From NCBI RefSeq assembly GCF_002368295.1, contig NZ_AP018248.1:5098798-5162797 (forward strand): a stretch of DNA of 64,000 nt, in the 5' to 3' direction. Positions within the stretch are counted from its first letter, which is position 1. Each line of letters begins with the position of its first letter. A program made the translations under genes and the position numbers. The notes beneath the pieces are model-generated. The model made no database searches. It saw only the letters and a list, made by a program, of their open reading frames with translations, and had not been told where the DNA came from. This DNA is from Tolypothrix tenuis PCC 7101. Lineage in GTDB: Bacteria > Cyanobacteriota > Cyanobacteriia > Cyanobacteriales > Nostocaceae. Below are positions 43,999-53,497 of this stretch, one piece after another.

Positions 43999-44223
43999 GG
44001 GCATGGCAGTGCCCATACGTGTCAACTTAAGCTAAAAGCTATATACGGCGCGTGTTGTACAAATACCTCGCGCCCTCATCCCCTAACCCCTTCTCCCGCA
44101 GGAGAAGGGGAACTAAATCTCTTGCTCCCCTCTCCTGGTGGGAGAGGGGCTGGGGGTGAGGGCAGAACGTTGTCGCCAAGCGGGTTTCACGTTAAGTTGA
44201 CACCTATGGGCACTGCCATGCCC
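43999..44223. mobile_element. 225-bp palindromic element after the megasynthase
   Basis: Outer inverted ends GGGCATGGCAGTGCCC (43999-44014) and GGGCACTGCCATGCCC (44208-44223) enclose inner ends GTGTCAACTTAA and TTAAGTTGACAC. The body matches the units at 9395-9937 (AAAGCTATATA, CTCATCCCCTAACCCC, CCTCTCCTGGTGGG). Beyond it, 44224-44415 has only CTGCTCCCTGCTCCC short repeats. Confidence 0.8.
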
Positions 44224-44415
44224 CTACCTGCATACCTGATTTACGTGAAATAGGCTGTATCTAAAATCACTATGGGACTTCCAGAAAATAAATTATCCAA
44301 TATACTCCAAGACTATATTTCTTTCTCCCCCCTGCTCCCTGCTCCCTGCTCCCCTGCCAACAAAGCGATAGTATATTTTTTTAGTTGGAAGTCTCTATGT
44401 ACTAAATTGGGCGCT

Positions 44416-45537
44416 CTAGTTGAGTAAACTTTCCAAATTGGGAACATCTACCCAACTTCCGGTTTTATGAGATTGATGGGATAAATCCATCAATAATTGC
44501 GAATAAACTCCTTCTCGCAGCGATGGGACTAGTTGTTGCTGGCGGTCAATTCCTTGTACCCATTGGTCTACAACACGGATAAATGCGGAAATGCGTCCAT
44601 CGGCGTGATTGTGGGGAAACAGTAAATTTGATGGAATCTCGATTTCAGTTAAGGCTGTACCTAGTTGAGAACCCCAAACCCGGAAACCGTGGATATAGTC
44701 TTTTTGATTTTCGCTACCTAAGACTAAAGTACCGCGATCGCCATACACTTCTAGCCAATGTGTTCTTGGTGCGTGAACAACTGCACTAATGGTAAGTTGG
44801 CAAGGTGTACCATCAGCTAATTCTAACGACAGCACACAAGTATCATCTGTCTCCACTGGCTTGCTTTCACCGCTAGCAGGGTCAATACGTGTGGGAATGG
44901 CGGTACTCAAATGGGCGCTTAATCGGCGTACTGGGCCAAATAGCCAGTAAATATAATCAAAGGCGTGGGAACCTAAAGAACCTAATGCACCGCCTCCCTT
45001 ATCTTCTGAAGAATACCAATTCCAAGGGCGGGAAGCATCTGCACGAGAGGAACCTAACCAATCAATTCTAATCAGACGTTTGTTGCCTACATAATCTGCT
45101 GATAATAGTTGTGAAAATTTCTGCCATCCTGGGACAAAGCGAAATTCAAAATCTACAGTTGCAATTACGCCTTTTTGCTGCGCTAATTGATAAAGTTCTT
45201 GGGCTTCAGTTACGTTTAAAGTTGTGGGTTTTTCTAGTAATAAATGTTTGCCTGCTTGCAGTACTGCTTTTGCCATTTCATAATGCAAAAATGGTGGGGT
45301 AGCAATACTAACCGCTTGGACTTCTAGCAAGTTGACAATGTCTGTAATGTTATCACAGGCATGGGGAACATCATGAGCTTGGGCGATCGCTTTGGCTTTA
45401 TTAATATCGCGATGGTAAATAGCTACTACTTCAGTGCGATGATGTGCTTTGAACCCAGGAATATGGACTTTTTGCCCAAATCCTGTACCCACAATTGCCA
45501 CGCCAATCTTTTTTTGAGGATGTAATGTAGAAACCAT
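44416..45537 (-). CDS. Gfo/Idh/MocA-family oxidoreductase
   Basis: About 373 residues from the ATG at 45537 (a TTG at 45546 is upstream). The N-terminal Rossmann fold has GTGFGQ (about 17-22); the family motif EKPTT appears as LLLEKPTTLN (about 100); the C-terminal domain has RPWNWYSSEDKGGGALGSLGSHAFDY, split across the active-site region with the catalytic-type His. These NAD(P)-dependent enzymes oxidise sugars, inositols or cyclitols; the substrate is unknown. It is convergent with the megasynthase, so a role in its pathway is not supported by operon structure. Confidence 0.9.
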   Translation of the reverse strand: MVSTLHPQKKIGVAIVGTGFGQKVHIPGFKAHHRTEVVAIYHRDINKAKAIAQAHDVPHACDNITDIVNLLEVQAVSIATPPFLHYEMAKAVLQAGKHLLLEKPTTLNVTEAQELYQLAQQKGVIATVDFEFRFVPGWQKFSQLLSADYVGNKRLIRIDWLGSSRADASRPWNWYSSEDKGGGALGSLGSHAFDYIYWLFGPVRRLSAHLSTAIPTRIDPASGESKPVETDDTCVLSLELADGTPCQLTISAVVHAPRTHWLEVYGDRGTLVLGSENQKDYIHGFRVWGSQLGTALTEIEIPSNLLFPHNHADGRISAFIRVVDQWVQGIDRQQQLVPSLREGVYSQLLMDLSHQSHKTGSWVDVPNLESLLN

Positions 45538-45785
45538 ATATATCAATAATTCACCAAATTTTATTTTTAACTAAATTACGGCACAAGATAAAAACTCAAA
45601 TCAAAAAAGCCCTAGCATCATCAAATCTAAGGCTTCAAGTTGGTGAATTTTTGGTAATATTTTAGACATTTTTTACTTGAACTTGCGGTTTTAGTACAAA
45701 ACAACTGTACTACAGAAAGCCTTGGCATTGTTGATTATAGGGGTGAATGTCTCACACTGCAGCGAAAGCATTCTGACTTATTACA

Positions 45786-45826
45786 GTAGAGATGGCGTTA
45801 AAGCTATGCAATAACGCCATCTCTAC
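45786..45826. repeat. Hairpin GTAGAGATGGCGTTA
   Basis: A 15-bp perfect inverted pair, 45786-45800 with 45812-45826. It lies in the 330-bp gap between the oxidoreductase start and the VWA gene end, and resembles the dispersed GCGTCTCTAC palindromes. Confidence 0.75.
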
Positions 45827-45841
45827 AAATTGTATTTCGAT

Positions 45842-45872
45842 TAACTAAGCTTTAGTAGCTAAAGCTTAGTTA
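45842..45872 (-). terminator. Hairpin overlapping the VWA gene stop
   Basis: TAACTAAGCTTTAG and CTAAAGCTTAGTTA form a 14-bp stem with a 3-nt loop, and the stop codon of the VWA gene is within the stem. It may terminate or protect the transcript; no long T run follows. Confidence 0.6.
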
Positions 45873-48800
45873 TCTATTTGCTGGTAACTGTTGAGGAATG
45901 GAAAGAGGTTTGAATGGCTTGAATGTGTTGATATCTACGCAGTTGGTATTATCCAACTTCACTCTTAGTTCAGTACTGAAAGTAACTAGCTGCTCGACTA
46001 AAGCTTGGCGGTCTGTTAAACAGCCTTTAATAGCCATTAATTCGCCCAAAGTCCATTCATAGAGATGTCTGTCGGCGTTGTTAATAATCACAGTCAATTC
46101 GTTTCTAATTCTCAAGATTTGGTTGAGAAGTTCGTCCACCTTGACGTTAATAACATTCGCTATTCGGAGATTGAATGTATCGTTGTCGCCAATAATGTTG
46201 ATTAGTTCATTAACGTACTGTCTCACCAGAGTGATAAATGACTGATTCCACTCATTGCGGACATTCTCAAGCTTGATGTCAACATCTTTGTAGACATTGT
46301 TAATCTTGTTGTTAATTTCATTACTGTTGACAACGAAATTCAGAATTCTGTTGTTAATTTCATTGCTATTGATTACAACATTTTCAATCTTTTGGTGAAT
46401 TTGAGAATTATCTACCAAGATATTCTGAATCTTCTGGGTTATTTGGTCATTATCAAAAATTTGATTAATGACAACTTTGTTGTTGGTGACATTGTGCTGT
46501 AACCTCTGATCAAAGTACTGATTTAATACGTCATTATTATTGACAATGTTTTGAGTAATTAACTTGACGTAATTTTGTACTTTTTGCTCGTAAGTAATGT
46601 CAATTTGCTGACTGACGTACTGATTAATCTCAGCATTATTATGCACAATGTTCTGAGTAATCAATTTGATGAATGCCTCTCTACCACCAATGATGTTAAT
46701 CAGTTCATCAACTCGATGTGTCACTAAACTGATAAATGTTTCGTTCCATTCGTTGCGGATATTCTCAATTTTGCTGTTGATTTCAGTACTGTTAGCAACG
46801 ATATTCACAATATTGTGATTGATTTCAGTGTTGTGATTGACAGTTTGCTGTAGACGTTGTTCAACGTAATTGTTGAGCACATCATTATCGTTGATAATGT
46901 TCTGGGTAATCACTTGAATGTGATTTTGGATTTTTTGCTCAAAGCTATTATCGATTACTTGGCTAAAGTATTGGCTCAGTTCACTATTATCAGTGATGAG
47001 ATTCTGAGTAATTAGTTGGATGTTGTTACGTATTTTTTGTTCAAAGCTTTGCTCTACATGTTGGTCAATGTAGCGGTTAAGTTCCTGCTTATTGATGATG
47101 TTGCTGATAATTATTTCAATATTGTTACGTACCTTTTCCTCAAAGCCTTGGTCTATTTGCTGATTGACGTAATTATTAATTACGGTATTATTCGCAACAA
47201 TATTCTGGGTAATTGCGTTGATGTTGTTTTGGATCTTCTGCTCGAAGCTTTGGTCAACTTGCTGATTGACATGGTTGTCAATGTACTGATTGAGTTCCTG
47301 CTTATTGATGATGCTGTTGATGATTAATTCAACGTTATTGTTAATTTTTTGCTCAAATGTTTGGTCAACTTGCTGATTAACGTGCTGGTCAATATATTGG
47401 TTAAGTTCTTGCTTGTTAACAAGATTATTGATGATTAAGGAAACGTTGTTACGTACTTTTTGCTCGAAGGTTTGGTCAACTTGCTGGTTAACGTGCTGGT
47501 CAATATATTGGTTAAGTTCTTGCTTGTTGACCAGATTGTTGATAATTAAACCAACATTATTACGTATTCTTTGCTCAAAGGTTTGGTCAATTTGCTGATT
47601 GACATGGCGGTCAATATACTGATTGAGTTCCTGCTTGTTGACAATGTTGTTGATAATTAAACCAACATTGTTACGTATCCTCTGCTCAAAGGTTTGGTCA
47701 ACGTATTGGTTAATTTGTTGGTTAATTTTATTTGATATCTCAATGTTGATTTTATCTTCTACAAGCTTGTCTAAATAGCTAGACCAGCCTTGTAAATGCT
47801 GGTTGAGGCTAAACTCCATCTGCTGTAGATAAGCATCCATCGAAAATCGGACTTTTGCGATTTCTACAGATAGGTTCTTAAAGTGCTTCTCGTAATTCTT
47901 TAAAAGCCACTGTTCCAGCTGATCCCAATATTTAGCTTCTAGAGTGACATCAGTTTCATCTATAACTTTGATAGATGAAGTAATCTGTTGTAACTGCTGC
48001 TCCCACTTCTTCTTAAATTCTTCTTCATTAATACGGAAGGTGAACTCTCTTCCAGAACCCACACCTACTGCTTCACGACTTCCAGAACCACCACCATTAC
48101 CATTAATAGTAGTAACAGTCTCGGTCGTCACATTTGTCACAGAGCCATTGGTAACAATTTTTTCCTGCTTTTGATATCTTTCAGCTAATTCAGCAGCATT
48201 AATTGGCTCTATTGCGAGAATAATTTGTCCTTCGTTATCTTCCTTGTAGGTGTCAAAAAATAACCCTGTTAATGTAGTTTTTTCTTTGATTTCTAACACT
48301 ACTTCATCTTTCAGACCATTCAATGAAAGCCAAGTTTCTCGTACTTCAATGCCAGTCAGTTTAGTAATAGTTCTTCCACCTTTCAGCCACATTAAAGCCC
48401 AAGGTTCTATATTAAACTTCTTATTATCTGACCAATAGCTGGCATTGCCTTCACGAATCTTGATGCGGTAATTACCTGGGGCTAACTCAACAAAATTAGC
48501 ACCGTATTGTTTGAGACTAGACAAATGCTTCTCATCCAAGACATAACAATTGCGTTTGCTGTCAACTGTTAAAGTCTGAGGATTGAAATAGGGCTTGTTA
48601 CTGTTAATAGTAAGATTAATTGCACCACTATTATCAGCATTATTCAAATCAAAGAATAAGGCATTGAGGACTGCTTTTTCCTTGACTACTAACTTTAGGC
48701 TATCGTTATAGCCATTGAGAGTTGTCCAGGTTGCACCTACTTCAAACCCCGTATTTTGGTTAATAAATGTACTACCATCGACACCATATATCCAAAGTAG

Positions 48801-50426
48801 AACGAAAGGCTCACCTTCTGTTTTTGTGTTGGCATAACTATAGCTACCACTAGTAATTCTGATGTCGTAACTGCCTTTCTCAAAAACATATGAACTGGCA
48901 ACATTTTGTTGCAGGTGGTTCATTTGGTTGGCATCGATAACGTAACAATTCTTTTTGGTGTCGATGGTTAAAATAGTCATACTTTCTTCCTTGACATTTT
49001 TAATTTCTTGCGAAACCTTTGCCTTTTCAGATTCTTCTTCTGACTTCCCTTTTGAGGTAACTGCTGTAGTTGCTGCGGTAACTGGTTGATAAATACTGAT
49101 ACCTGCCCAACGTCCCACAGGTTCGGTGATCGCAACTAATGTTCCTTTACCGGTTTTAGTATCAATACGGATTAATTGACCGTCTTTACCTAAGTTGAAG
49201 AAGTTGCCAGTTACGCCATATAAAACATCACCAACAAATTCCATACTGGCAACATCAGCAAAACCAGTATCGCCAATATGTTTAACTTCACCGGTATCAA
49301 GGTTTGTACTGGCTAATAACTTTTTCTTCTCGTAACCAATCAAGGTAATGTAAGCTTTGCCATCAGCATCAAAGGCAACTTCGCCACAGTTGTAGTCTTT
49401 ATCTGCTACTGTGGCTGCGGGTGTACCTTTACCTGTTTGGAGATTAATCGCAATTAGTTGTTTGGCTGTTGTAGCGTAGAGGGTTTGGCGTTGGCGATTA
49501 TATGCTAAACCAGCTGCAGCAAAACCAATATCACCAATTGCGATCGCATCACCTGAATTTAGATCAATTTTGACTAGTCGAGTTTTGTCGCCTTCGCGAT
49601 CCAAGCCATATAGTTCGGAACCAACAAAAGCAATATCAGAAACTTCTGTAACTATCTCACCGATAAAAGTAGCTTTACCTGTAGCTAAATCTAGAGTATA
49701 GAGTTTGCTTAATTCATTGGAGACGCAATCTTGGATATAAACTGCCCCTGATTGGAGTTTGATAGTTGTAGCTGGATTTAAATGTTGAACTGTACGACTA
49801 CCACAAATAACTTTTTCTAAGACAGCACTAAAACCATTGATCGTATCTTTATCTGTAAAAGATTGCCCTCCTGTTGAGGCTGCAACTCTGGCGTATTCGC
49901 TTTTGATTCCTGCTTGATGCTTGCTATTAGAAGTTCCAAAATAAGTATGAACAGTAACTTTTGCTTTTTGTGCTGTTTGGATCGAATTATCAGCTGCTTT
50001 AATATCTTTTTGCTCTGTTTTATCTCCACCGCCTTCTAGTGCTTCATCACCGAGATAAAAGATTGCTCTTAGTGCATCTTTGCGCCAATCAAAGTAGTCG
50101 CAGATATCTTCAATGGCGCGTGCCGCATCTTCTTGCGCTCCTGCAGATTTGAGTTCACCTCTTTTTCTACCCCGAAGCTTCGATTCTGATACCTTAACTT
50201 TTTGAGTTAGATAAGTTCTGATAGTTTGGTCGAAGTTTGTCCCTTTCCAAATACCTTCTATACCTAACCAAACTACTCTTAAATCGGAAGGACAACTAGA
50301 TTTAGCTTTAGCAATTGCACTAGCAGCAGCATCACTTAAAGCTTGGGCTTCATCTCTCATCGAAGGGCTAGTATCGATGACAATTACTAAATCAACAGCA
50401 GGTGTAGAATTTGCTTGTTTATTCAT
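45870..50426 (-). CDS. VWA-domain protein with propeller and Asn-rich fibre-like repeats
   Basis: 1518 residues from the ATG at 50426, chosen because AGGGA lies 9 bp before it; an in-frame ATG at 50471 adds MKLFSFLKKKK. From the first start: VWA domain (1-210) with MIDAS DTSPS (18-22); a β-propeller-like region (about 225-450, repeated LYxxDLxTGxxxxIG patterns); two ~125-residue repeats (about 490-750) each starting TxDxKxNCYV; a Gly/Ser linker; then 37-residue Asn/Gln-rich repeats (about 900-1380) with the consensus NQQxDQTFEQxIxNNVxLII. There is no signal peptide and no clear membrane segment. The fibre-like part looks like a coiled-coil or tail-fibre stalk. Function unknown; VWA suggests metal-dependent protein binding. 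Confidence 0.8.
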   Translation of the reverse strand: MNKQANSTPAVDLVIVIDTSPSMRDEAQALSDAAASAIAKAKSSCPSDLRVVWLGIEGIWKGTNFDQTIRTYLTQKVKVSESKLRGRKRGELKSAGAQEDAARAIEDICDYFDWRKDALRAIFYLGDEALEGGGDKTEQKDIKAADNSIQTAQKAKVTVHTYFGTSNSKHQAGIKSEYARVAASTGGQSFTDKDTINGFSAVLEKVICGSRTVQHLNPATTIKLQSGAVYIQDCVSNELSKLYTLDLATGKATFIGEIVTEVSDIAFVGSELYGLDREGDKTRLVKIDLNSGDAIAIGDIGFAAAGLAYNRQRQTLYATTAKQLIAINLQTGKGTPAATVADKDYNCGEVAFDADGKAYITLIGYEKKKLLASTNLDTGEVKHIGDTGFADVASMEFVGDVLYGVTGNFFNLGKDGQLIRIDTKTGKGTLVAITEPVGRWAGISIYQPVTAATTAVTSKGKSEEESEKAKVSQEIKNVKEESMTILTIDTKKNCYVIDANQMNHLQQNVASSYVFEKGSYDIRITSGSYSYANTKTEGEPFVLLWIYGVDGSTFINQNTGFEVGATWTTLNGYNDSLKLVVKEKAVLNALFFDLNNADNSGAINLTINSNKPYFNPQTLTVDSKRNCYVLDEKHLSSLKQYGANFVELAPGNYRIKIREGNASYWSDNKKFNIEPWALMWLKGGRTITKLTGIEVRETWLSLNGLKDEVVLEIKEKTTLTGLFFDTYKEDNEGQIILAIEPINAAELAERYQKQEKIVTNGSVTNVTTETVTTINGNGGGSGSREAVGVGSGREFTFRINEEEFKKKWEQQLQQITSSIKVIDETDVTLEAKYWDQLEQWLLKNYEKHFKNLSVEIAKVRFSMDAYLQQMEFSLNQHLQGWSSYLDKLVEDKINIEISNKINQQINQYVDQTFEQRIRNNVGLIINNIVNKQELNQYIDRHVNQQIDQTFEQRIRNNVGLIINNLVNKQELNQYIDQHVNQQVDQTFEQKVRNNVSLIINNLVNKQELNQYIDQHVNQQVDQTFEQKINNNVELIINSIINKQELNQYIDNHVNQQVDQSFEQKIQNNINAITQNIVANNTVINNYVNQQIDQGFEEKVRNNIEIIISNIINKQELNRYIDQHVEQSFEQKIRNNIQLITQNLITDNSELSQYFSQVIDNSFEQKIQNHIQVITQNIINDNDVLNNYVEQRLQQTVNHNTEINHNIVNIVANSTEINSKIENIRNEWNETFISLVTHRVDELINIIGGREAFIKLITQNIVHNNAEINQYVSQQIDITYEQKVQNYVKLITQNIVNNNDVLNQYFDQRLQHNVTNNKVVINQIFDNDQITQKIQNILVDNSQIHQKIENVVINSNEINNRILNFVVNSNEINNKINNVYKDVDIKLENVRNEWNQSFITLVRQYVNELINIIGDNDTFNLRIANVINVKVDELLNQILRIRNELTVIINNADRHLYEWTLGELMAIKGCLTDRQALVEQLVTFSTELRVKLDNTNCVDINTFKPFKPLSIPQQLPANR
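46200..47740 (-). repeat. 111-bp repeats coding for the Asn-rich stalk
   Basis: Successive units encode NQQxDQTFEQ, RNNVxLIINNxVNKQELNQY. The clearest tandem copies are at about 47290-47720; further down, units diverge, lengthen and alternate with a second module beginning NEWNxxFIxLV. The repeats are highly similar at DNA level in the first four copies. Confidence 0.85.
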
Positions 50427-50471
50427 TCTGATTTCCCTTTTTTTCTTCTTGAGGAAACTGAATAATTTCAT

Positions 50472-50896
50472 ATTTGCAGAGGTTTACGATTTCAACATAA
50501 AGGAATTGAAACCCAAGCAGTAGACAGAAATCTTGTAGATAAGTTTGATGGGAACACTTAATGCTTGTGTTTAGTCAAACACACCTAACTAGATAATTAC
50601 AAGGTTATAAATGTCATAAATTTATCTTTAATGTTAAATATTTTGACGTATATACATATAAGTACAATTTTGTAAATATCTACAAATACGTAATTTAGCT
50701 GCCTTTATGTCATAGAAATTACTTTGCTGCATACAAGTGTTGCTAAGTCAATGACTAAAAATCATATTTAATTGCAGAATAAAATTAATTAGTATTAAAA
50801 AATTAAATCTAAATTATTTGTTAAAACTAACCAGAATAGTAGACAATTCATTGTGTCTAGTAGTTTATTGATTATTAGTGAAACTTGATCAACAGA
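50472..50896. other. AT-rich divergent spacer
   Basis: About 425 bp between the divergent VWA and pentapeptide genes. Strongly AT-rich, with no repeats of the local families and no gene. Both promoters should lie here. Confidence 0.5.
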
Positions 50897-51823
50897 ATGA
50901 TTGACCAAGACATTATCAAACGATATGCAGACCGGGAAAGAAATTTTCAACACCTTAATTTAAGCCAGATTTTTTTGCAAGGTGTCGATTTTAGTAATGT
51001 TGATTTTAGTTATGCTAACCTCAGTAGTGCTAATCTTAGTGATGCTAATTTAAGTTTTGCCAAGCTAATTTGGACAGACTTGAATCGAGCCGACTTTCAA
51101 AAAAGTAATTTAACTCAAGCAAATCTGTCGAATGTGAGTTTATTGTGGGCAAACTTGAGTCATGCTGTTTTAGCTAAAGCGAACTTAACAGGCGCTCACT
51201 TAAGTTACGCCCAGCTAGATCATGTGTACTTACAAGATGCAAATCTAACGGAAATCAATTTAGAAAAAGCTTGTTTAATTAAAGCCGACTTAACAGGGGC
51301 AAATTTATTTAGAGCTAGCCTCAAAGCAGCAGATTTCACTAATGCTATTTTGGAGCGTGCCAATCTTTGCCAATGTAATGGCGAAGGCGCTATTTTATAT
51401 GGTGCTTGTTTACGAAAAGTTGATTTAGAAGGAGCACAATTACAAGATGCTATTTTAAAAGGTGCCGATTTAACTGAGTCCGATTTAATAAATATAGATT
51501 TGAGTAATGCAGATTTGAGTGATGCCGTTTTACGTCAAGTTGCCTTAGAATTAGCTTCTTTATTTAATGCAGATTTGAGTGATGCTGACTTAGGATTAGC
51601 TTCTTTATTTAAAGCTAACTTAGAGGAGGCAGTTTTGAATGGTGCAAATTTGAGTGATAGTGATCTAAGGCATACAAATTTCACAAATACTAAATTAGAA
51701 GGGGTAAATTTTTCCGGTTCTCGTGTTAAGGGAGCACAATTTACTGATGCAATTGGATTAACTCCTCAACAAAAGCAATGGCTGAAAGAAAATGGAGCAT
51801 TGAATATTCCTGATTTGGAATAA
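50897..51823 (+). CDS. Pentapeptide-repeat protein
   Basis: 308 residues from the ATG at 50897; a TTG at 50885 would add four. Almost the whole length (about 20-290) is A(D/N)LxX pentapeptides, e.g. YANLSSANLSDANLSFAKL, predicting a right-handed quadrilateral β-helix of about 14 coils. A short tail (LTPQQKQWLKENGA) ends the protein. No signal peptide or membrane segment. Functions in this family vary; none is predictable here. Confidence 0.93.
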   Translation: MIDQDIIKRYADRERNFQHLNLSQIFLQGVDFSNVDFSYANLSSANLSDANLSFAKLIWTDLNRADFQKSNLTQANLSNVSLLWANLSHAVLAKANLTGAHLSYAQLDHVYLQDANLTEINLEKACLIKADLTGANLFRASLKAADFTNAILERANLCQCNGEGAILYGACLRKVDLEGAQLQDAILKGADLTESDLINIDLSNADLSDAVLRQVALELASLFNADLSDADLGLASLFKANLEEAVLNGANLSDSDLRHTNFTNTKLEGVNFSGSRVKGAQFTDAIGLTPQQKQWLKENGALNIPDLE

Positions 51824-51943
51824 CAATTTTAAGTCTTAATTCTCATAGCTATTGTTTTAATAAACTTCTGTCTTATATATCGATATTTTGGCTTAAATAG
51901 TCGAAAAAATATGAGCTTGAAATGTTTCTGGCTTTAAAAACAG

Positions 51944-53356
51944 ATGAATAGCATAGAAGAAATTATTGCCACGACTGAAGCATTAATTGTTAATAAAACA
52001 GGAAAATCTCTATCGTTTATTCAGAAAGCTATATTGTCGGCATCTCTCTCAGAAACTAAAAAAAATTATGCACAAATTGCTTTAGAAAACAACTATTCCG
52101 AAAATTATATTAGGCGAATGGTTGCTCCCAAGCTATGGCAATTACTTTCTGAGATTTTTGGTGAGAAAATTAATCGGACTAATTGTCGTGCTGTACTCGA
52201 GCATCAATTAGATGTGAAATTTTCTCAAACGACATTCAAGCATATAGAAAAGCCACAGAAGATAGATTTGGAACCTCCAGAAGGACAAGTTCCTCTTGCT
52301 TCTAGTTTTTATATTGAACATAGTTTAGAACAGACATGTTATGCAGAAATACTGCGGCCTCGTGCATTTATTCACATCAAAGCGCCGCGCAAGATGGGCA
52401 AAACTTCTTTGATGACTAGAATTATTGGTCATGGCATTTTACATCATTATCAGACAGTAAGGTTAAGCTTACATAGTGCTGAAACAGAAGTTTTCACCTC
52501 ATTAGAAAAATTTTTACGTTGGTTTTGCGCTAATGCTACCTACCAATTAGGAATCGCATCAAAGCTAGAGGAATTTTGGAATCAGGATATGGGAGCTTTG
52601 ATGAACTGTACTATCTACTTTCAAAAGTATTTATTACAAGAAATATCCAGTCCCATTATCTTAGCATTGGATGAAGTCAATAAATTGTTTGAGTACCCTC
52701 AACTGACCCGTGATTTTTTAGGTTTACTGCGCTCATGGTATGAAGAAACTAGAGATATATCAATTTGGCAGAAATTACGCTTATTAATTGTCACGTCCAG
52801 CGATATTTATATTAATTTAGATATTAATAATTTTTTATTTAACGTAGGCTTGACAATTGAATTACCTAGATTTACAACATTACAAATAGAGGATTTAGCT
52901 CAACGTCATAAACTTTACCTTTCTACTTTAGAGTTGGAAAAAATCATGGCGCTTACTGGAGGATTTCCTTACTTAGTACGGCTATTATTTTATCATAGTG
53001 TCCAATCTCAAATCACGGTAGAAGATTTACTCCAGAATGCTACTAATGATACTGGAATATTTGGCAACCATTTACACGAGCAATTAAATTTTTTAATTCA
53101 AAGCTCCAATTTAATTAACAGTTTTGAGGAAGTTATAAAATCATCATTACCAATTACTTTAGAACAACAAACTGCATTGAAACTAAAGAATTTAGGATTA
53201 ATTCATATAGATAATAAACTTGCAAAAGTTAGTTGCCTTTTATATAAAAATTATTTTAGCGATTATTTTAGAAAAAAGTTTGAGGTAAAGGAGAAAAATA
53301 GCAAGTTAAAGTATATTAGTAGTAAGCAGAAATCTTGGAGTAAAGTTAGCTCCTAA
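51944..53356 (+). CDS. AAA-like (AAA_35) ATPase with N-terminal helix-turn-helix region
   Basis: 470 residues. N-terminal region (about 20-85) resembles a helix-turn-helix (YAQIALENNYSENYIRRMV), then an ATPase with the Walker A variant APRKMGKTS (147-155), Walker B ILALDEV (Asp about 243), and a winged-helix-like C-terminus. The P-loop variant with Ala for the first Gly matches the gene at 1-1197. Proteins of this architecture are common in filamentous cyanobacteria and some belong to vWA/MoxR-type conflict systems. The last ~40 residues are Lys/Ser-rich. Function unknown. Confidence 0.85.
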   Translation: MNSIEEIIATTEALIVNKTGKSLSFIQKAILSASLSETKKNYAQIALENNYSENYIRRMVAPKLWQLLSEIFGEKINRTNCRAVLEHQLDVKFSQTTFKHIEKPQKIDLEPPEGQVPLASSFYIEHSLEQTCYAEILRPRAFIHIKAPRKMGKTSLMTRIIGHGILHHYQTVRLSLHSAETEVFTSLEKFLRWFCANATYQLGIASKLEEFWNQDMGALMNCTIYFQKYLLQEISSPIILALDEVNKLFEYPQLTRDFLGLLRSWYEETRDISIWQKLRLLIVTSSDIYINLDINNFLFNVGLTIELPRFTTLQIEDLAQRHKLYLSTLELEKIMALTGGFPYLVRLLFYHSVQSQITVEDLLQNATNDTGIFGNHLHEQLNFLIQSSNLINSFEEVIKSSLPITLEQQTALKLKNLGLIHIDNKLAKVSCLLYKNYFSDYFRKKFEVKEKNSKLKYISSKQKSWSKVSS

Positions 53357-53388
53357 AAATATTTGATAATCTTTTGTAGCTGATATCA

Positions 53389-53415
53389 GATGCGTTACGC
53401 TATCGCTAACGCATC
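53389..53415. repeat. Palindrome GATGCGTTA/TAACGCATC
   Basis: 9-bp perfect stem with a 9-nt loop, followed by CTACG. It is the same sequence as 24581-24607 in opposite orientation (CACGTAG before, CTACG after). It may also serve as a terminator for the ATPase gene. Confidence 0.8.
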
Positions 53416-53497
53416 CTACGCAAGCATAAAAATTTGGAAAATCAATGTTTTTTAGCTATGAATAACTAAGGAATTGCTATTTTAAATTGATAATTAT

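Noticed and set aside
44416..45537. Gfo/Idh/MocA enzyme as a tailoring step for the megasynthase product
   Set aside because: It lies on the opposite strand beyond a repeat element; nothing in the sequence ties it to the pathway.
47016..47598. Plus-strand ORFs opposite the Asn-rich stalk
   Set aside because: Shadow of the 111-bp repeats; Leu-rich translation has no ribosome-binding site and does not continue beyond the repeats.
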